Shown: piece by piece, positions 34,205 to 43,022 of the stretch
Layout: the number at the start of each line of letters is the position of its first letter
Numbering within the stretch: position 1 is the first letter of the stretch
Notes under the pieces: generated by a model
The model's input: the letters and a program-made list of their open reading frames with translations, nothing else
What the model was told of the DNA's origin: nothing
Databases searched by the model: none
Position numbers and translations under genes: made by a program
Source of the DNA: Massiliimalia sp050943535
Lineage (GTDB): Bacteria > Bacillota > Clostridia > Oscillospirales > Ruminococcaceae
Length of the DNA stretch: 64,000 nucleotides
NCBI GenBank assembly: GCA_050943535.1
Contig: JBMNPJ010000002.1
Location: forward strand, 1 to 64,000
Reading direction: 5' to 3'

Positions 34205-34633
34205 ATGAAAATTATGGCAGTGGATTATGGAGAAGCCAGAACCGGTTTGGCGGTTTGTGACCGTACAGAATTTTTAGCATCTCCAGTAGCCACCATACAG
34301 GAAAAAGATTTTGAAACCTGCGTAAAAAAAGTGGCATATGCAGCTACCAGAGAGCTGGGAGTGGATATGGTCATTGTAGGTTATCCTAGAAATATGGACG
34401 GCAGTTACGGCCCTCGGGCAGAAGTGTGTCAGAAATTTGCTAAGGCACTTAATGCATTGATCCCGATTCCGGTGGAATTGTGGGATGAGCGGCAAAGCAC
34501 CATGCAGGCTCAGGCATATTTGGATGAAGCTAATATTCACGGGCAAAAACGGAAAGAGGTATTGGATCAGGTAGCGGCAACCATTATTTTGGAAAGCTAT
34601 CTTCAGTACCGGAAAAATACAAAACAGAAATAA
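34205..34633 (+). CDS. ruvX: Putative Holliday junction resolvase RuvX (YqgF family)
   Basis: The 142-residue RNase H-fold nuclease is implicated in 16S rRNA 5' end maturation and possibly Holliday junction cleavage. It has the first acidic residue in MAVDYGEARTG, the VGYPRNMDGS loop, and the second and third acidic residues in LWDERQST and VLDQVAATIILESYL. Length and motifs are normal. It is the last gene of the pyrK operon and ends at a strong terminator. Confidence 0.92.
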   Translation: MKIMAVDYGEARTGLAVCDRTEFLASPVATIQEKDFETCVKKVAYAATRELGVDMVIVGYPRNMDGSYGPRAEVCQKFAKALNALIPIPVELWDERQSTMQAQAYLDEANIHGQKRKEVLDQVAATIILESYLQYRKNTKQK

Positions 34634-34675
34634 AAAGAGGGGCTGTTGCAAAATAAAAATGCAACAGCCCCTTTG
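34633..34675. terminator. Terminator of the pyrK-ruvX operon
   Basis: AGGGGCTGTTGCA pairs with TGCAACAGCCCCTTT around a loop of A and T. The core GCTGTTGCAAAAT resembles hairpins at 2916, 5954 and 62801, so it may be one member of a repeated terminator family. Confidence 0.85.
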
Positions 34676-34732
34676 CTTCTAACTCTGTCAGTAAAGCGGA
34701 AACTTTAGGAAATTTGCACTCAGCTGGCAAAA

Positions 34733-34767
34733 TACGAGCGTAGCGTTATTGCCCCACCGCTAGGTGG
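34733..34767. repeat. Second copy of a short dispersed intergenic motif
   Basis: TACGAGCGTAGCGTTATT followed by the hairpin CCACC/GGTGG (34754-34767) parallels TACGAACGTAGTGTCATT plus hairpin at 886-922. The stems differ in sequence but keep the layout. No gene lies here. Confidence 0.4.
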
Positions 34768-34791
34768 TTCAGGGGTGTGAACCCATGCGGG

Positions 34792-35613
34792 TTAAGGATG
34801 AATTCCTACAGTGGGGAACATTCGCTTTCTATACTGGCTGGGGGTTTCTTTTTGATGCTTTTTGAAAAAGCGGGAGAAATAAAACTGGTCGCAGAAATTT
34901 AATCGATCTGCGATTTCTCCAATGGTCATGTTGGAAGATAATAGCAGCTGACAGCTTCGCTTGAGCAGCATTTGCGCCAGGTATCCGCCTACGGTCATTC
35001 CTGTTTCCTGTCGGAATCTTCTGGACAGGGTGCTTTCCGATACGTTCAGCTGTGCAGCCAGGGTTTTGATGCTCATAGACGCAGATAGGTTTTGTTCCAC
35101 CTGTTCAAACATCCGGTATAGTAAGTCGGAATAAACGGAAAATTCTTTTTCCTTCATTCCGGATTGTTCTGCAAACAGCCCGATGTCTTCCAAAATCATT
35201 CCCCGAAGCTGCATGGCCGCGCCCAGACCGCCGCTGTGATAAAGCTTCATCATTTCAGAAATTTTCCCAGCTTCTGCTTTGATTTCATAACATCGCTTGC
35301 AGCCCCAAAATAGATCGAATCCGTCCGGCATGGTAACGTTTACGTGAAAATATAGTTTTTCTAAGTGCTGAGGACATCGGCTGCCATAAGTGACTCCTAC
35401 AGGAATCAGGTAGATATACCCTGGTCTCATATGGATTTCTCCGTAAACGTCCCGTATAATTCCGCTTCCGCTTTGAATGTAGTACAATCTGGAAAAAGGG
35501 GATACCATGTTGTCGAAAGACCATCTGGGATCGAGAAGTGCGTAACCGCTTTCCAAAATTTCTGTACAGTCTCTGTTTATCATTTTTTCCAGGTCATTGT
35601 TTTTTTGAATCAT
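34792..35613 (-). CDS. AraC-family transcriptional regulator, probably of the fucosidase gene
   Basis: The 273-residue protein has an N-terminal cupin-type sensor (YYIQSGSGIIRDVYGEIHMRPGYIYLIP) and a C-terminal AraC domain over the last 100 residues (LNVSESTLSRRFRQETGMTV, LNFCDQFYFSRFFKKHQK). It is divergent from the alpha-L-fucosidase gene 180 bases away and is the natural candidate for its sugar-responsive activator. The start at 35613 lacks a clear ribosome binding site. ATG at 35583, ten codons inside, has GGA close by and is an alternative. Confidence 0.87.
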   Translation of the reverse strand: MIQKNNDLEKMINRDCTEILESGYALLDPRWSFDNMVSPFSRLYYIQSGSGIIRDVYGEIHMRPGYIYLIPVGVTYGSRCPQHLEKLYFHVNVTMPDGFDLFWGCKRCYEIKAEAGKISEMMKLYHSGGLGAAMQLRGMILEDIGLFAEQSGMKEKEFSVYSDLLYRMFEQVEQNLSASMSIKTLAAQLNVSESTLSRRFRQETGMTVGGYLAQMLLKRSCQLLLSSNMTIGEIADRLNFCDQFYFSRFFKKHQKETPSQYRKRMFPTVGIHP

Positions 35614-35686
35614 ACTGAATTGTCCATATCTTTAAAAGGATTTTGAATTGCCATTGATTTACTTATAATATATACTAAAGTCAAGG

Positions 35687-35712
35687 AAAACACAAGTTTT
35701 TCCTTGTGTTTT
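35687..35712. promoter_or_regulatory. Inverted repeat in the AraC/fucosidase divergent gap
   Basis: AAAACACAAG (35687-35696) and CTTGTGTTTT (35703-35712) form a perfect 10-bp inverted repeat between the two start regions. A minus-strand TTGACT at 35679-35684 adjoins it. It is a candidate operator for the AraC protein; as an RNA it could also act as a short terminator. Confidence 0.45.
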
Positions 35713-35794
35713 GTATCTGTAATCAAAGAAAAGCTGTCAGTTTTTTTACCTGAAAACACATAATAAAACAATCAATTGGAAAAGAGGTCTTTTT

Positions 35795-37114
35795 ATGTCA
35801 AGCTATGTGACCAGAAAAACACCGGGAGATACTTCCTGGTTTACTCATGACCGGTTTGGTATGTTTATTCACTGGGGACTGTATTCTATGCCGGCCCGTC
35901 ATGAATGGATTAAAAATTATGAAAAAATCAGTGAAGAACATTATGACCTGTATTTTGAACATTTTGATCCAGATTTGTATGATCCAAAAGAATGGGCAAG
36001 ACAGGCAAAAGCTGCCGGAATGAAATATGTGGTAATGACCACCAAACATCATGAAGGATTCTGTATGTTTGACAGCCAGTATACGGATTATAAATGCACC
36101 AATACCAAAGCCGGATGCGATTTAGTGCGCAAATATGTGGATGCATTCCGGGAAGAAGGACTGCATATTGGATTTTACTATTCATTGATTGACTGGCATC
36201 ATCCGGATTTCCCGATTGATACCCTTCACCCCAGACGGGATGATCCAGATGCTCTGGAACAGAATCAGGGACGTGATATGAAAAAGTATGCGGAATATAT
36301 GCGCAACCAGGTGAGAGAGCTGCTTACCAATTACGGTAAGATCGATATTCTCTGGTTTGACTTTTCTTACAGCGGTCAGAATGGAGAAGGGGATAAAGCA
36401 TGGCAGCGGGGAAAAGGAAAAGATGATTGGGAAGCGGAAAAACTCATTGCCCTTGCCCGTCAGCTGCAGCCCCATATTATTATTGATAATCGTACAGAAA
36501 TTGAACAGGATTTGTGGACTCCGGAACAGTATCAGCCTACAGAATGGATTCGTCATGAAAAAACTGGTGAACTGGTTACCTGGGAAGCTTGCCAGACTTT
36601 TTCCGGTTCCTGGGGCTATTATCGGGATGAAACTACTTGGAAATCTCCGGAAATGCTGATTCGCATGCTGGTCAATACTGTGTCACTGGGCGGAAACCTT
36701 TTGATGAATGTAGGTCCTACTGCAAGAGGATATCTGGACTATCGTGCTGAAGAAGCTTTGAAAGTATATGCCGACTGGATGAAATACAACAGCCGCTCCA
36801 TTTATGGATGTACCATGGCAGAACCGGAATTTGAAGCCCCTCAGGACTGCCGGTTTACCCAGAGTGAGGACGGAAAACGACTGTATCTGCATTTGTTCTC
36901 TTATCCGTTTGCCCATTTGAAGGTAAAAGGTTTGGCTGGAAAAATTAAATATGCTCAATTTTTGCATGACGCCAGCGAAGTTCTATTCAGCGAAGGCAAG
37001 ATCGATCACTTCAGCGCATCCGCACAAAAAGTGGACGATGATACTGTTACGTTCTATCTGCCGCCGGTAAAACCCCATTCTCTGGTTCCGGTTATTGAAA
37101 TCTTTTTGAAATAA
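35795..37114 (+). CDS. Alpha-L-fucosidase (GH29)
   Basis: The 439-residue GH29 enzyme should release L-fucose from glycans such as mucin or milk oligosaccharides. It has no signal peptide and so works inside the cell on imported oligosaccharides. Family signatures are RFGMFIHWGLYS, VVMTTKHHEGFCMFDS, GFYYSLIDWHHP and ILWFDFSYSG with Asp189 as the expected nucleophile, then LLMNVGPTARG. AGAGG precedes the ATG. No transporter, fucose isomerase or fuculokinase is adjacent, so downstream metabolism is encoded elsewhere or absent. Confidence 0.93.
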   Translation: MSSYVTRKTPGDTSWFTHDRFGMFIHWGLYSMPARHEWIKNYEKISEEHYDLYFEHFDPDLYDPKEWARQAKAAGMKYVVMTTKHHEGFCMFDSQYTDYKCTNTKAGCDLVRKYVDAFREEGLHIGFYYSLIDWHHPDFPIDTLHPRRDDPDALEQNQGRDMKKYAEYMRNQVRELLTNYGKIDILWFDFSYSGQNGEGDKAWQRGKGKDDWEAEKLIALARQLQPHIIIDNRTEIEQDLWTPEQYQPTEWIRHEKTGELVTWEACQTFSGSWGYYRDETTWKSPEMLIRMLVNTVSLGGNLLMNVGPTARGYLDYRAEEALKVYADWMKYNSRSIYGCTMAEPEFEAPQDCRFTQSEDGKRLYLHLFSYPFAHLKVKGLAGKIKYAQFLHDASEVLFSEGKIDHFSASAQKVDDDTVTFYLPPVKPHSLVPVIEIFLK

Positions 37115-37133
37115 AATAAATAGGATAATGATG

Positions 37134-37172
37134 AAAAATCCCGGTTTTGTGTACATCAGAGCCGGGATTTTT
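37134..37172 (+). terminator. Terminator behind the fucosidase gene
   Basis: AAAAATCCCGG pairs with CCGGGATTTTT, 19 bases past the stop. Confidence 0.9.
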
Positions 37173-37240
37173 ATCAGTTTTTGATATTACTGCCTGATTA
37201 GAACAATTCCTTCGTCTTCAAATTGTAAAAATGCTGTAAC

Positions 37241-37269
37241 TTTACTTTTGAGGTTAAGTGATGTATCAT
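37241..37269 (+). promoter_or_regulatory. Promoter of the VanW-family gene
   Basis: TTTACT (37241-37246), a 17-base spacer and TATCAT (37264-37269) form a good sigma-A-type promoter. Confidence 0.6.
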
Positions 37270-37376
37270 AAAATAGAGTTCATAGAAAGCAAGTGCAGAT
37301 TGTTTTAAAATGGATTCAAAATTTTACGGCGAAAGGAGAACGCTGTCAAACATGTTTGATGGTGTGTTTACATACA

Positions 37377-38954
37377 ATGAAAAAAGTCAAAGAACCATCA
37401 GAAAAAAGAAGCTCTAAAAAGCGTTCTGCGAAGGCAAAAATCATACTGCTGATTGTTTTAATTGTTGTGGTCATTGGCGGAGTGATTGGGTTTGTAATTA
37501 AACACCAATATGACCAGAAATTGGACAAGATTTTGAATGTGGATACTTTTTATACAGGCATTTCGATCCAGGGGATTGATATGAGCGGAAAGACAAAAGA
37601 GGAAGCAAAAGAAATTTTGACCGATATGGAATCCTCATTGCGAGACACTATTGATATCAATGTGGTGTATGAGGATCAGACCTACCATTATACACAGGAT
37701 GATTTCCACTATCAGTATAATACAGATGAAATTGTGGAAGAAGCTTATAATCTGGGCAGGGAAGGTTCTCGCTGGGAACGTTATCGTCAGGTAAAAAAAT
37801 TGCAGGAAGAACCGGTTTCCCTTTCTGTGGATGCAAAACTGGATGACAGCAATATCGAACAGATTGTATCTGATATAGCGGCTCAGCTGGATACAGAACC
37901 GGTAAATCCTTCTACCACATTTAATCCAAACTCTGACCCGATGTTTGTGTCTGTGGAAGGGAAAAACGGACGCAAAATCAATCAGGAAGCTGCCTGTGAA
38001 GATCTGCGCAAGTTGCTGGACCAGGAAAATAAACAGGGTACCGTAACCCTTCAGGCAGAAGAAATTCCGTTTACTGGACCAGCAGATCCTTTGGCAGAAC
38101 GCACCAAGCTGATCAGCAGCTTTTCTACAGTTTCTACCAATGATGCCAATGGGAACCATAATATGGCTTTGGCATTGAGCAAAATCAACGGTACCGTATT
38201 GGAACCAGGCGAGACATTTTCTTATAATGCCACCATTGGAAACAGCACCACTGCTGCCGGCGGATGGAAACAGGCAGGCGCATTGCTCAACGGAAAAACT
38301 GTAATGGAATATGGCGGTGGAATCTGTCAGGCATCTACCACCCTTTACGGTGCGGTGCTTCGGGCCGATTTAAAAGTAGTAACCCGTTATAACCATCGTT
38401 GGCCGTCCAGCTATGTAAAAATTGGTCAGGACGCAACTGTAAGCTATCCGTCTTTGGATTTTCAGTTCCAGAACGATACAGAATACCCGATTTATATTCA
38501 GTCTTATATGAGCGGGAAAAACTTGGTAGTGAAAATTTACGGGAAACCTTCTACAGAATGGGATAAAATTGAAGTGGTTTCTCAAACTACCGAAACAGTT
38601 CCGGCACCGGAGACCATTCGGGAAGAAGATCCAACTTTGCCGGTTGGAACCGAAAAAGAAGAAATTAAATCCCGTGTAGGATACCGGGCTTCTGGAAGCA
38701 AGATTTTCTATAAAAACGGGCAGGTTGTCAAGAAAGAGGCAATTGCTTCTTCTTATTACCGTCCGGTTCAGGGTGTGGTGAAAGTGGGAACTGCTCCTGC
38801 AGAAAATACTGACCCGTCTTCCAGCAGTACACCGCCGGAAAGTTCGGCTCCAGCACCATCTGTTCCTGAAACCAGTGTGCCGTCAGAAAGCACGCCGTCT
38901 TCTTCTCAGGGACCAATCAGTGTGCCGGGAGATATGACTGTTCCTGCTGCGTAA
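37377..38954 (+). CDS. VanW-family membrane-anchored protein with peptidoglycan-binding-like and G5-like regions
   Basis: The protein of about 525 residues has a Lys/Ser-rich cytoplasmic tail and one membrane segment (about 20-42). Outside the membrane it has one or two PG_binding_4-like domains (residues 60-240), a VanW domain (about 245-400; ALSKINGTVLEPGETFSYN, YGGGICQASTTLYGAVL), a G5-like stretch (KIEVVSQTTETVP) and a Ser/Pro-rich end. Such YoaR/VanW proteins are common in Clostridia; their biochemical role is unsettled but tied to the cell wall. The start is uncertain: 37377 gives a typical MKK N-terminus but has no clear ribosome binding site, and GTG at 37293 or ATG at 37359 are alternatives. 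Confidence 0.87.
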   Translation: MKKVKEPSEKRSSKKRSAKAKIILLIVLIVVVIGGVIGFVIKHQYDQKLDKILNVDTFYTGISIQGIDMSGKTKEEAKEILTDMESSLRDTIDINVVYEDQTYHYTQDDFHYQYNTDEIVEEAYNLGREGSRWERYRQVKKLQEEPVSLSVDAKLDDSNIEQIVSDIAAQLDTEPVNPSTTFNPNSDPMFVSVEGKNGRKINQEAACEDLRKLLDQENKQGTVTLQAEEIPFTGPADPLAERTKLISSFSTVSTNDANGNHNMALALSKINGTVLEPGETFSYNATIGNSTTAAGGWKQAGALLNGKTVMEYGGGICQASTTLYGAVLRADLKVVTRYNHRWPSSYVKIGQDATVSYPSLDFQFQNDTEYPIYIQSYMSGKNLVVKIYGKPSTEWDKIEVVSQTTETVPAPETIREEDPTLPVGTEKEEIKSRVGYRASGSKIFYKNGQVVKKEAIASSYYRPVQGVVKVGTAPAENTDPSSSSTPPESSAPAPSVPETSVPSESTPSSSQGPISVPGDMTVPAA

Positions 38955-38966
38955 AATATCATAATC

Positions 38967-39018
38967 AAAAACAAAGGGGAGCTGTATTGCTGTGTGCTGC
39001 AGCGCCCCTTTTTGTTTT
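38967..39018 (+). terminator. Terminator behind the VanW-family gene
   Basis: AAAACAAAGGGG pairs with CCCCTTTTTGTTTT around an imperfect inner helix. Confidence 0.8.
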
Positions 39019-39041
39019 GATACAGTTTATGAAAGGAGTGA

Positions 39042-40127
39042 ATGAAATTGCAGGGAAAAGAACTGTGTACCCGTTTTTTTAAGGAGGCCGCCTTGCCTAT
39101 ACTCAACCAGTACTTTCCGGATCTTTCCTATACCGTAGGGTTCACCGGATATGGTTCCGATGTGTTGGGATATGATGATGAAGTCTCTCAGGACCATATG
39201 TGGGGTCCCAGATTCCACCTGTTTTTGAAAGAACAGGATATGGGACGTTCCCAGGAAGTAATGGAGTGTTTTTCAGAACACCTTCCGAAAACCTTCTGCG
39301 GATATTCTGTGAATTTTTCAGAACCGGACCCTGAGGATAATGGCATTCGTCATGCCTGCGAAGGAGATTCCCAGAAAGTTTCCCCTTTGATTTTTATCAA
39401 TACTTTGGATGGTTTTTTGACAGACTATTTAGGCTGCTGTGATTTTTCTCAGTTAAGTTATGCCCAGTGGCTTGCCTTTTCTGAAAACCGTCTGCTGATT
39501 CTCAAAAAGAGTGTATTTTGGAAAGATGATCTGGGACTGGCGGAACGGATCAAAGCTTTGCAGTATTATCCGGAAAAAGTTTGGGAATACCTGATTGCTT
39601 CCAATTGGGAACTGATTAGTCAGGAACAGGCTTTTGTAAAACGGTGCGGTTCCCGGGGAGATGATATTGGCTCCAGAATTTGCTGTACCAGAATTGCGGA
39701 ACGTCTGATGCGCCTTTGCTTTTTGTACTGTAAAGAGTATGCCCCTTACAGCAAGTGGTTTGGTACGGCATTTCAACAACTGCCGGTTTGGGATTCTATA
39801 AAACAGGCTATTGCCAATGCGGTTGCGGCTTCGGATTTATTGGAGCGGGAACATCAGATTGCTTTGGCACAGAAGCTGGTTTGTGATTTTCAGGATAGTC
39901 TTCACATTGCTCCACCGGTAAATGCAAAAATTCAGTCTTATTTTGGCAGAGATATTCAGGTGATTTTTTGTGACCGGGTATGTGCTTTGTGGAGCCAGCG
40001 TTTGAAAGGCAGTGAATTGGAAGGACTTCCGCTCATTGGAAATTTCAGCGGAGTTGGAAATTTTGTGTGCTTATATGAGGAACCCGGTGAACAAAAAAGA
40101 ATGATTCGGTTTTACAAAGAGGATTAA
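39042..40127 (+). CDS. DUF4037 nucleotidyltransferase-fold protein
   Basis: The 361-residue protein has the DUF4037 signature with a nucleotidyltransferase-like core, GSDVLGYDDEVSQDHMWGPR (residues about 38-57), where Gly-Ser and the Asp residues would bind metal and nucleotide. The C-terminal two thirds are helical and include FINTLDGFL and YYPEKVWEYL. The family is uncharacterised; transfer of a nucleotide to a small molecule or protein is inferred from the fold. ATG at 39042 is only three bases after AAAGGAG, so the in-frame TTG at 39048, nine bases away, may be the true start. The gene stands alone between two terminators. Confidence 0.82.
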   Translation: MKLQGKELCTRFFKEAALPILNQYFPDLSYTVGFTGYGSDVLGYDDEVSQDHMWGPRFHLFLKEQDMGRSQEVMECFSEHLPKTFCGYSVNFSEPDPEDNGIRHACEGDSQKVSPLIFINTLDGFLTDYLGCCDFSQLSYAQWLAFSENRLLILKKSVFWKDDLGLAERIKALQYYPEKVWEYLIASNWELISQEQAFVKRCGSRGDDIGSRICCTRIAERLMRLCFLYCKEYAPYSKWFGTAFQQLPVWDSIKQAIANAVAASDLLEREHQIALAQKLVCDFQDSLHIAPPVNAKIQSYFGRDIQVIFCDRVCALWSQRLKGSELEGLPLIGNFSGVGNFVCLYEEPGEQKRMIRFYKED

Positions 40128-40154
40128 ATTTCAAAAATATATCTATTTGTAATC

Positions 40155-40202
40155 AAAAAATCCACCCACAGACCCATTTTGGGAAGCTGTAGGTGGATTT
40201 TT
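40155..40202. terminator. Terminator between convergent DUF4037 and GH51 genes
   Basis: AAAAAATCCACC pairs with GGTGGATTTTT, with A and T runs on both sides. It can stop transcription from both flanking genes. Confidence 0.87.
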
Positions 40203-40219
40203 GAAAAGAGGAATGACTT

Positions 40220-41728
40220 TTATTTACCCAGGCGGATTACATTCCAGGAAGCTTTTTTCAGCACAGAAGTTACCATGCCATTGTCCATCTGAGAACGGTC
40301 AGTGGATTTAGGAGATACTTTTTCCTCAGAAATAGAGTTCGTGGCTTTCAAGTCATCCTGTTCCAATACAATGTGTTCCAGAACACGGTATCCTGGAAAA
40401 CTGCGGGTATCACATTCCAAAGAAATGTCTTCTGACAAATTGCGGTTTACCGCAAAAATTGTTACCTGATCTTCTGCGTCGTTATAAACAGCGACGGCGT
40501 CTACATCAGTAACATCTGTAAAGTCCATAGTGTCGTGTTTTGGAGAGGAAAGAACTGGTTGCAGAGCGATTCCTCTGCCGTATTTGGAGGCGTGCAGGTA
40601 TGGGTAGTAGATAGTCTGCTTCCAAGCTCCGCCGTTTGGTTCGGTCATAATTGGGGCAATAACGTTCACTAACTGAGCAAGGCATGCCATCTTCAAACGG
40701 TCAGCATGTTTCATAAAGGTGATCAGCATGAGGCCTACCAGCAGTGCATCTTCAAAAGTATAGTGGTCTTCCAGCAAAGCTGGAGCTTTCTGCCACGGAC
40801 GGTTTGTCATGGTATCGTCATCCTGACTGTTGGAGTGGAACCAAACATTCCATTCGTCAAAGCTCAGTTTCATCTGTTTTTTGCTGCGTTTTTTTGCTTT
40901 AACATAGTCACAGGTAGAGATGACTGTATGGATAAAATGTTCCATATCTACAGACTGAGCCAGGAAATTTGCGGTATCGTTAAAACGGTTGCCGTAGTAT
41001 TGGTGCAGGGAAATATAATCTACATAGTCATAATCCCGTCCCAAGGTAGTAGCTTCCCATTCTGGGAAAGTGGGCATTCCTGTGTTGGAACTTCCGCAGG
41101 ATACCAGTTCAATGGAAGGGTCAATCTGTTTCATAGCTTTAGCAGTTTCTTCTGCCAGACGGCCGTATTCTTCCGGGGTTTTGTGTCCTGTCTGCCAAGG
41201 GCCATCCATTTCATTTCCCAGGCACCATACTTTAATGTTGTGCGGGTCTTTCACACCATGCTGGATTCTTAAATCGCTGTATTTGGTTCCAGAAGGATGA
41301 TTGCAGTATTCCAAAAGGTTGCAGGCATCTGCAATCCCTCTGGTTCCCAGATTAATTGCCATCATCACGTCAGAACCTACCAAACGGCACCATTTGGAGA
41401 ATTCGTTTAAACCGATTTCGTTGGTTTCCAGGCTTCTCCATGCCAGTTCCAGACGATGAGGACGCTGCTCTACAGGACCTACACTGTCTTCCCAATAGAA
41501 ATTGGATACAAAGTTTCCGCCGGGGTACCGAATAATGGGAACCTGCAAATCCCGTACCAGATTCATTACATCGGTGCGGAATCCGTTTTCATCAGCAGAA
41601 GGGTGATCCGGCTGATATACACCGCCGTAGACTGCCCGTCCCAGATGTTCGATAAAAGAACCATAAATTCGCTTATCAATCTGGGAGATTTGAAATTCTT
41701 TGTCCACTGTCATCTTTGCCTGTTTCAT
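40220..41728 (-). CDS. Alpha-L-arabinofuranosidase (GH51)
   Basis: The 502-residue GH51 enzyme releases arabinofuranose from arabinan or arabinoxylan oligosaccharides in the cytoplasm; no signal peptide is present. It shows YGSFIEHLGRAVYGG at the N-terminus, RYPGGNFVSNFYW, CLGNEMDGPWQ with acid/base Glu173, and LSFDEWNVW with nucleophile Glu292, then the C-terminal beta domain. Length is normal for the family. GGAGG stands seven bases before the ATG. It is transcribed alone and leftward, without adjacent transporters or regulators. Confidence 0.95.
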   Translation of the reverse strand: MKQAKMTVDKEFQISQIDKRIYGSFIEHLGRAVYGGVYQPDHPSADENGFRTDVMNLVRDLQVPIIRYPGGNFVSNFYWEDSVGPVEQRPHRLELAWRSLETNEIGLNEFSKWCRLVGSDVMMAINLGTRGIADACNLLEYCNHPSGTKYSDLRIQHGVKDPHNIKVWCLGNEMDGPWQTGHKTPEEYGRLAEETAKAMKQIDPSIELVSCGSSNTGMPTFPEWEATTLGRDYDYVDYISLHQYYGNRFNDTANFLAQSVDMEHFIHTVISTCDYVKAKKRSKKQMKLSFDEWNVWFHSNSQDDDTMTNRPWQKAPALLEDHYTFEDALLVGLMLITFMKHADRLKMACLAQLVNVIAPIMTEPNGGAWKQTIYYPYLHASKYGRGIALQPVLSSPKHDTMDFTDVTDVDAVAVYNDAEDQVTIFAVNRNLSEDISLECDTRSFPGYRVLEHIVLEQDDLKATNSISEEKVSPKSTDRSQMDNGMVTSVLKKASWNVIRLGK

Positions 41729-42094
41729 GGAAATTCCTCCAAAATTTATTTTAAAATAATCTATAATAATAAACTTTTTTCTTTATAATTATATCATGTT
41801 CCTGTGGAAAAATCAATCGTATCCTTTGGTTTTGGCTGACAGAAATATGATTCAATTTCTGTGAAATCTAACTATGCCCCAATTGATAGGGGAAGTTTTC
41901 CGGTACAAAAAAGATATTTCTCAAATACCACAGTATGAAAAGCAAAGAATTTGTATATTAAGTGGTTTTTAACGAAAACGGCTTGTCATTTTTTGTGATT
42001 TCCAGTATGATTGAGGATAAAGATGTTTTGGTATCGTTTATGGTGATGCAGAAACGGCCATATATATTTTAAAGTTAGAGGAGAATGCAGAAAA
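41729..42094. other. Divergent AT-rich gap between GH51 and DMT transporter genes
   Basis: No gene or RNA is recognisable. AT-rich tracts near 41750-41800 contain several TATAAT-like words on the minus strand and likely hold the GH51 promoter, but I cannot pick one with confidence. Confidence 0.4.
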
Positions 42095-43003
42095 GTGAAA
42101 GCAAAAGGTGTTATTTTGACAATTTTATCTGCAGTGTTGTTTGGTGTTACGCCGGTGTTGGCCAGCATGAGTTATGAGTTGGGCAGCAATGCGGCAACGC
42201 TGACTTTTTATCGAAATTTAATGGTAATTCCTGTATTGGCAATTGTTATGGCAGTAAGGAAAACTGATTTTCGCATTACTAAACAACAGCTGGGAAGAAT
42301 TTTTTTGATTGGAATTTTGGGCAGCGGGACCACAACGGTCATGCTGTATGCTTCCTATGATTATGTTGGGATCAGTACTGCGACCACACTGCATTTTTTA
42401 TATCCGGTTTTTGTGGCGCTGATCTGCCGGATTTTTTATAAAGATCATTTGGGAAAACCAAAGGTGTTGGCCTTGATTTTTGCCAGTGCGGGAATCGCCC
42501 TGTTTTTGGAACCGGGAGAGCAAATGGGAATGATAGGCGTTATTTTAGCAGTCACTTCCGGGCTGACCTATGCGTTTTATATGGTTGGGATTGAAAAATT
42601 TGGATTAAAAAGCATGGATCCATTCCAATTTTCTTTTTATTTAGCGATTTCTATTGTTTTAGAAATGCTGGTTTACAATATTCCTACGCAGGATATTGTA
42701 TTTGACCTTTCATTTCGGGCATTACTGTACACCTTTATTATTGCTGTGTGTACTTCCTGCTTTGCAGTGGCGTTGTTGCAGTTGGGCGTAAAATATCTGA
42801 ATGCATCTTCTGCAGCAATATTCTGCTTGTTTGAACCGATTACCAGCAGTTTTTGCGGTGTGCTGCTGCTTCATGAATCACTTAGTATTGGGAAAATTGT
42901 GGGAAGCATTGTGATATTGGTAGCGGCAGCGATTTTAGCTTTGTGCGGCAATCAAAACCCTTCTCAAAATTCACAGAAAAGCGTTCATTCATTGAATCAA
43001 TAG
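42095..43003 (+). CDS. DMT-superfamily (EamA) transporter
   Basis: The 302-residue protein has the ten hydrophobic segments of EamA-type drug/metabolite transporters in two repeated halves. It has the EamA-typical LSAVLFGVTPVLASMSYELG, FYRNLMVIP, ATTLHFLYPVFVALICRIFY and, in the second half, SAAIFCLFEPITSSFCGVLLL. It probably exports a metabolite or amino acid; the substrate is unknown. It starts at GTG 42095 with AGAGGAG upstream. The PhnP-like hydrolase gene follows 19 bases after it, so the two may share a transcript. Confidence 0.88.
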   Translation: MKAKGVILTILSAVLFGVTPVLASMSYELGSNAATLTFYRNLMVIPVLAIVMAVRKTDFRITKQQLGRIFLIGILGSGTTTVMLYASYDYVGISTATTLHFLYPVFVALICRIFYKDHLGKPKVLALIFASAGIALFLEPGEQMGMIGVILAVTSGLTYAFYMVGIEKFGLKSMDPFQFSFYLAISIVLEMLVYNIPTQDIVFDLSFRALLYTFIIAVCTSCFAVALLQLGVKYLNASSAAIFCLFEPITSSFCGVLLLHESLSIGKIVGSIVILVAAAILALCGNQNPSQNSQKSVHSLNQ

Positions 43004-43022
43004 AAAAGGAGTGCGATCCATT

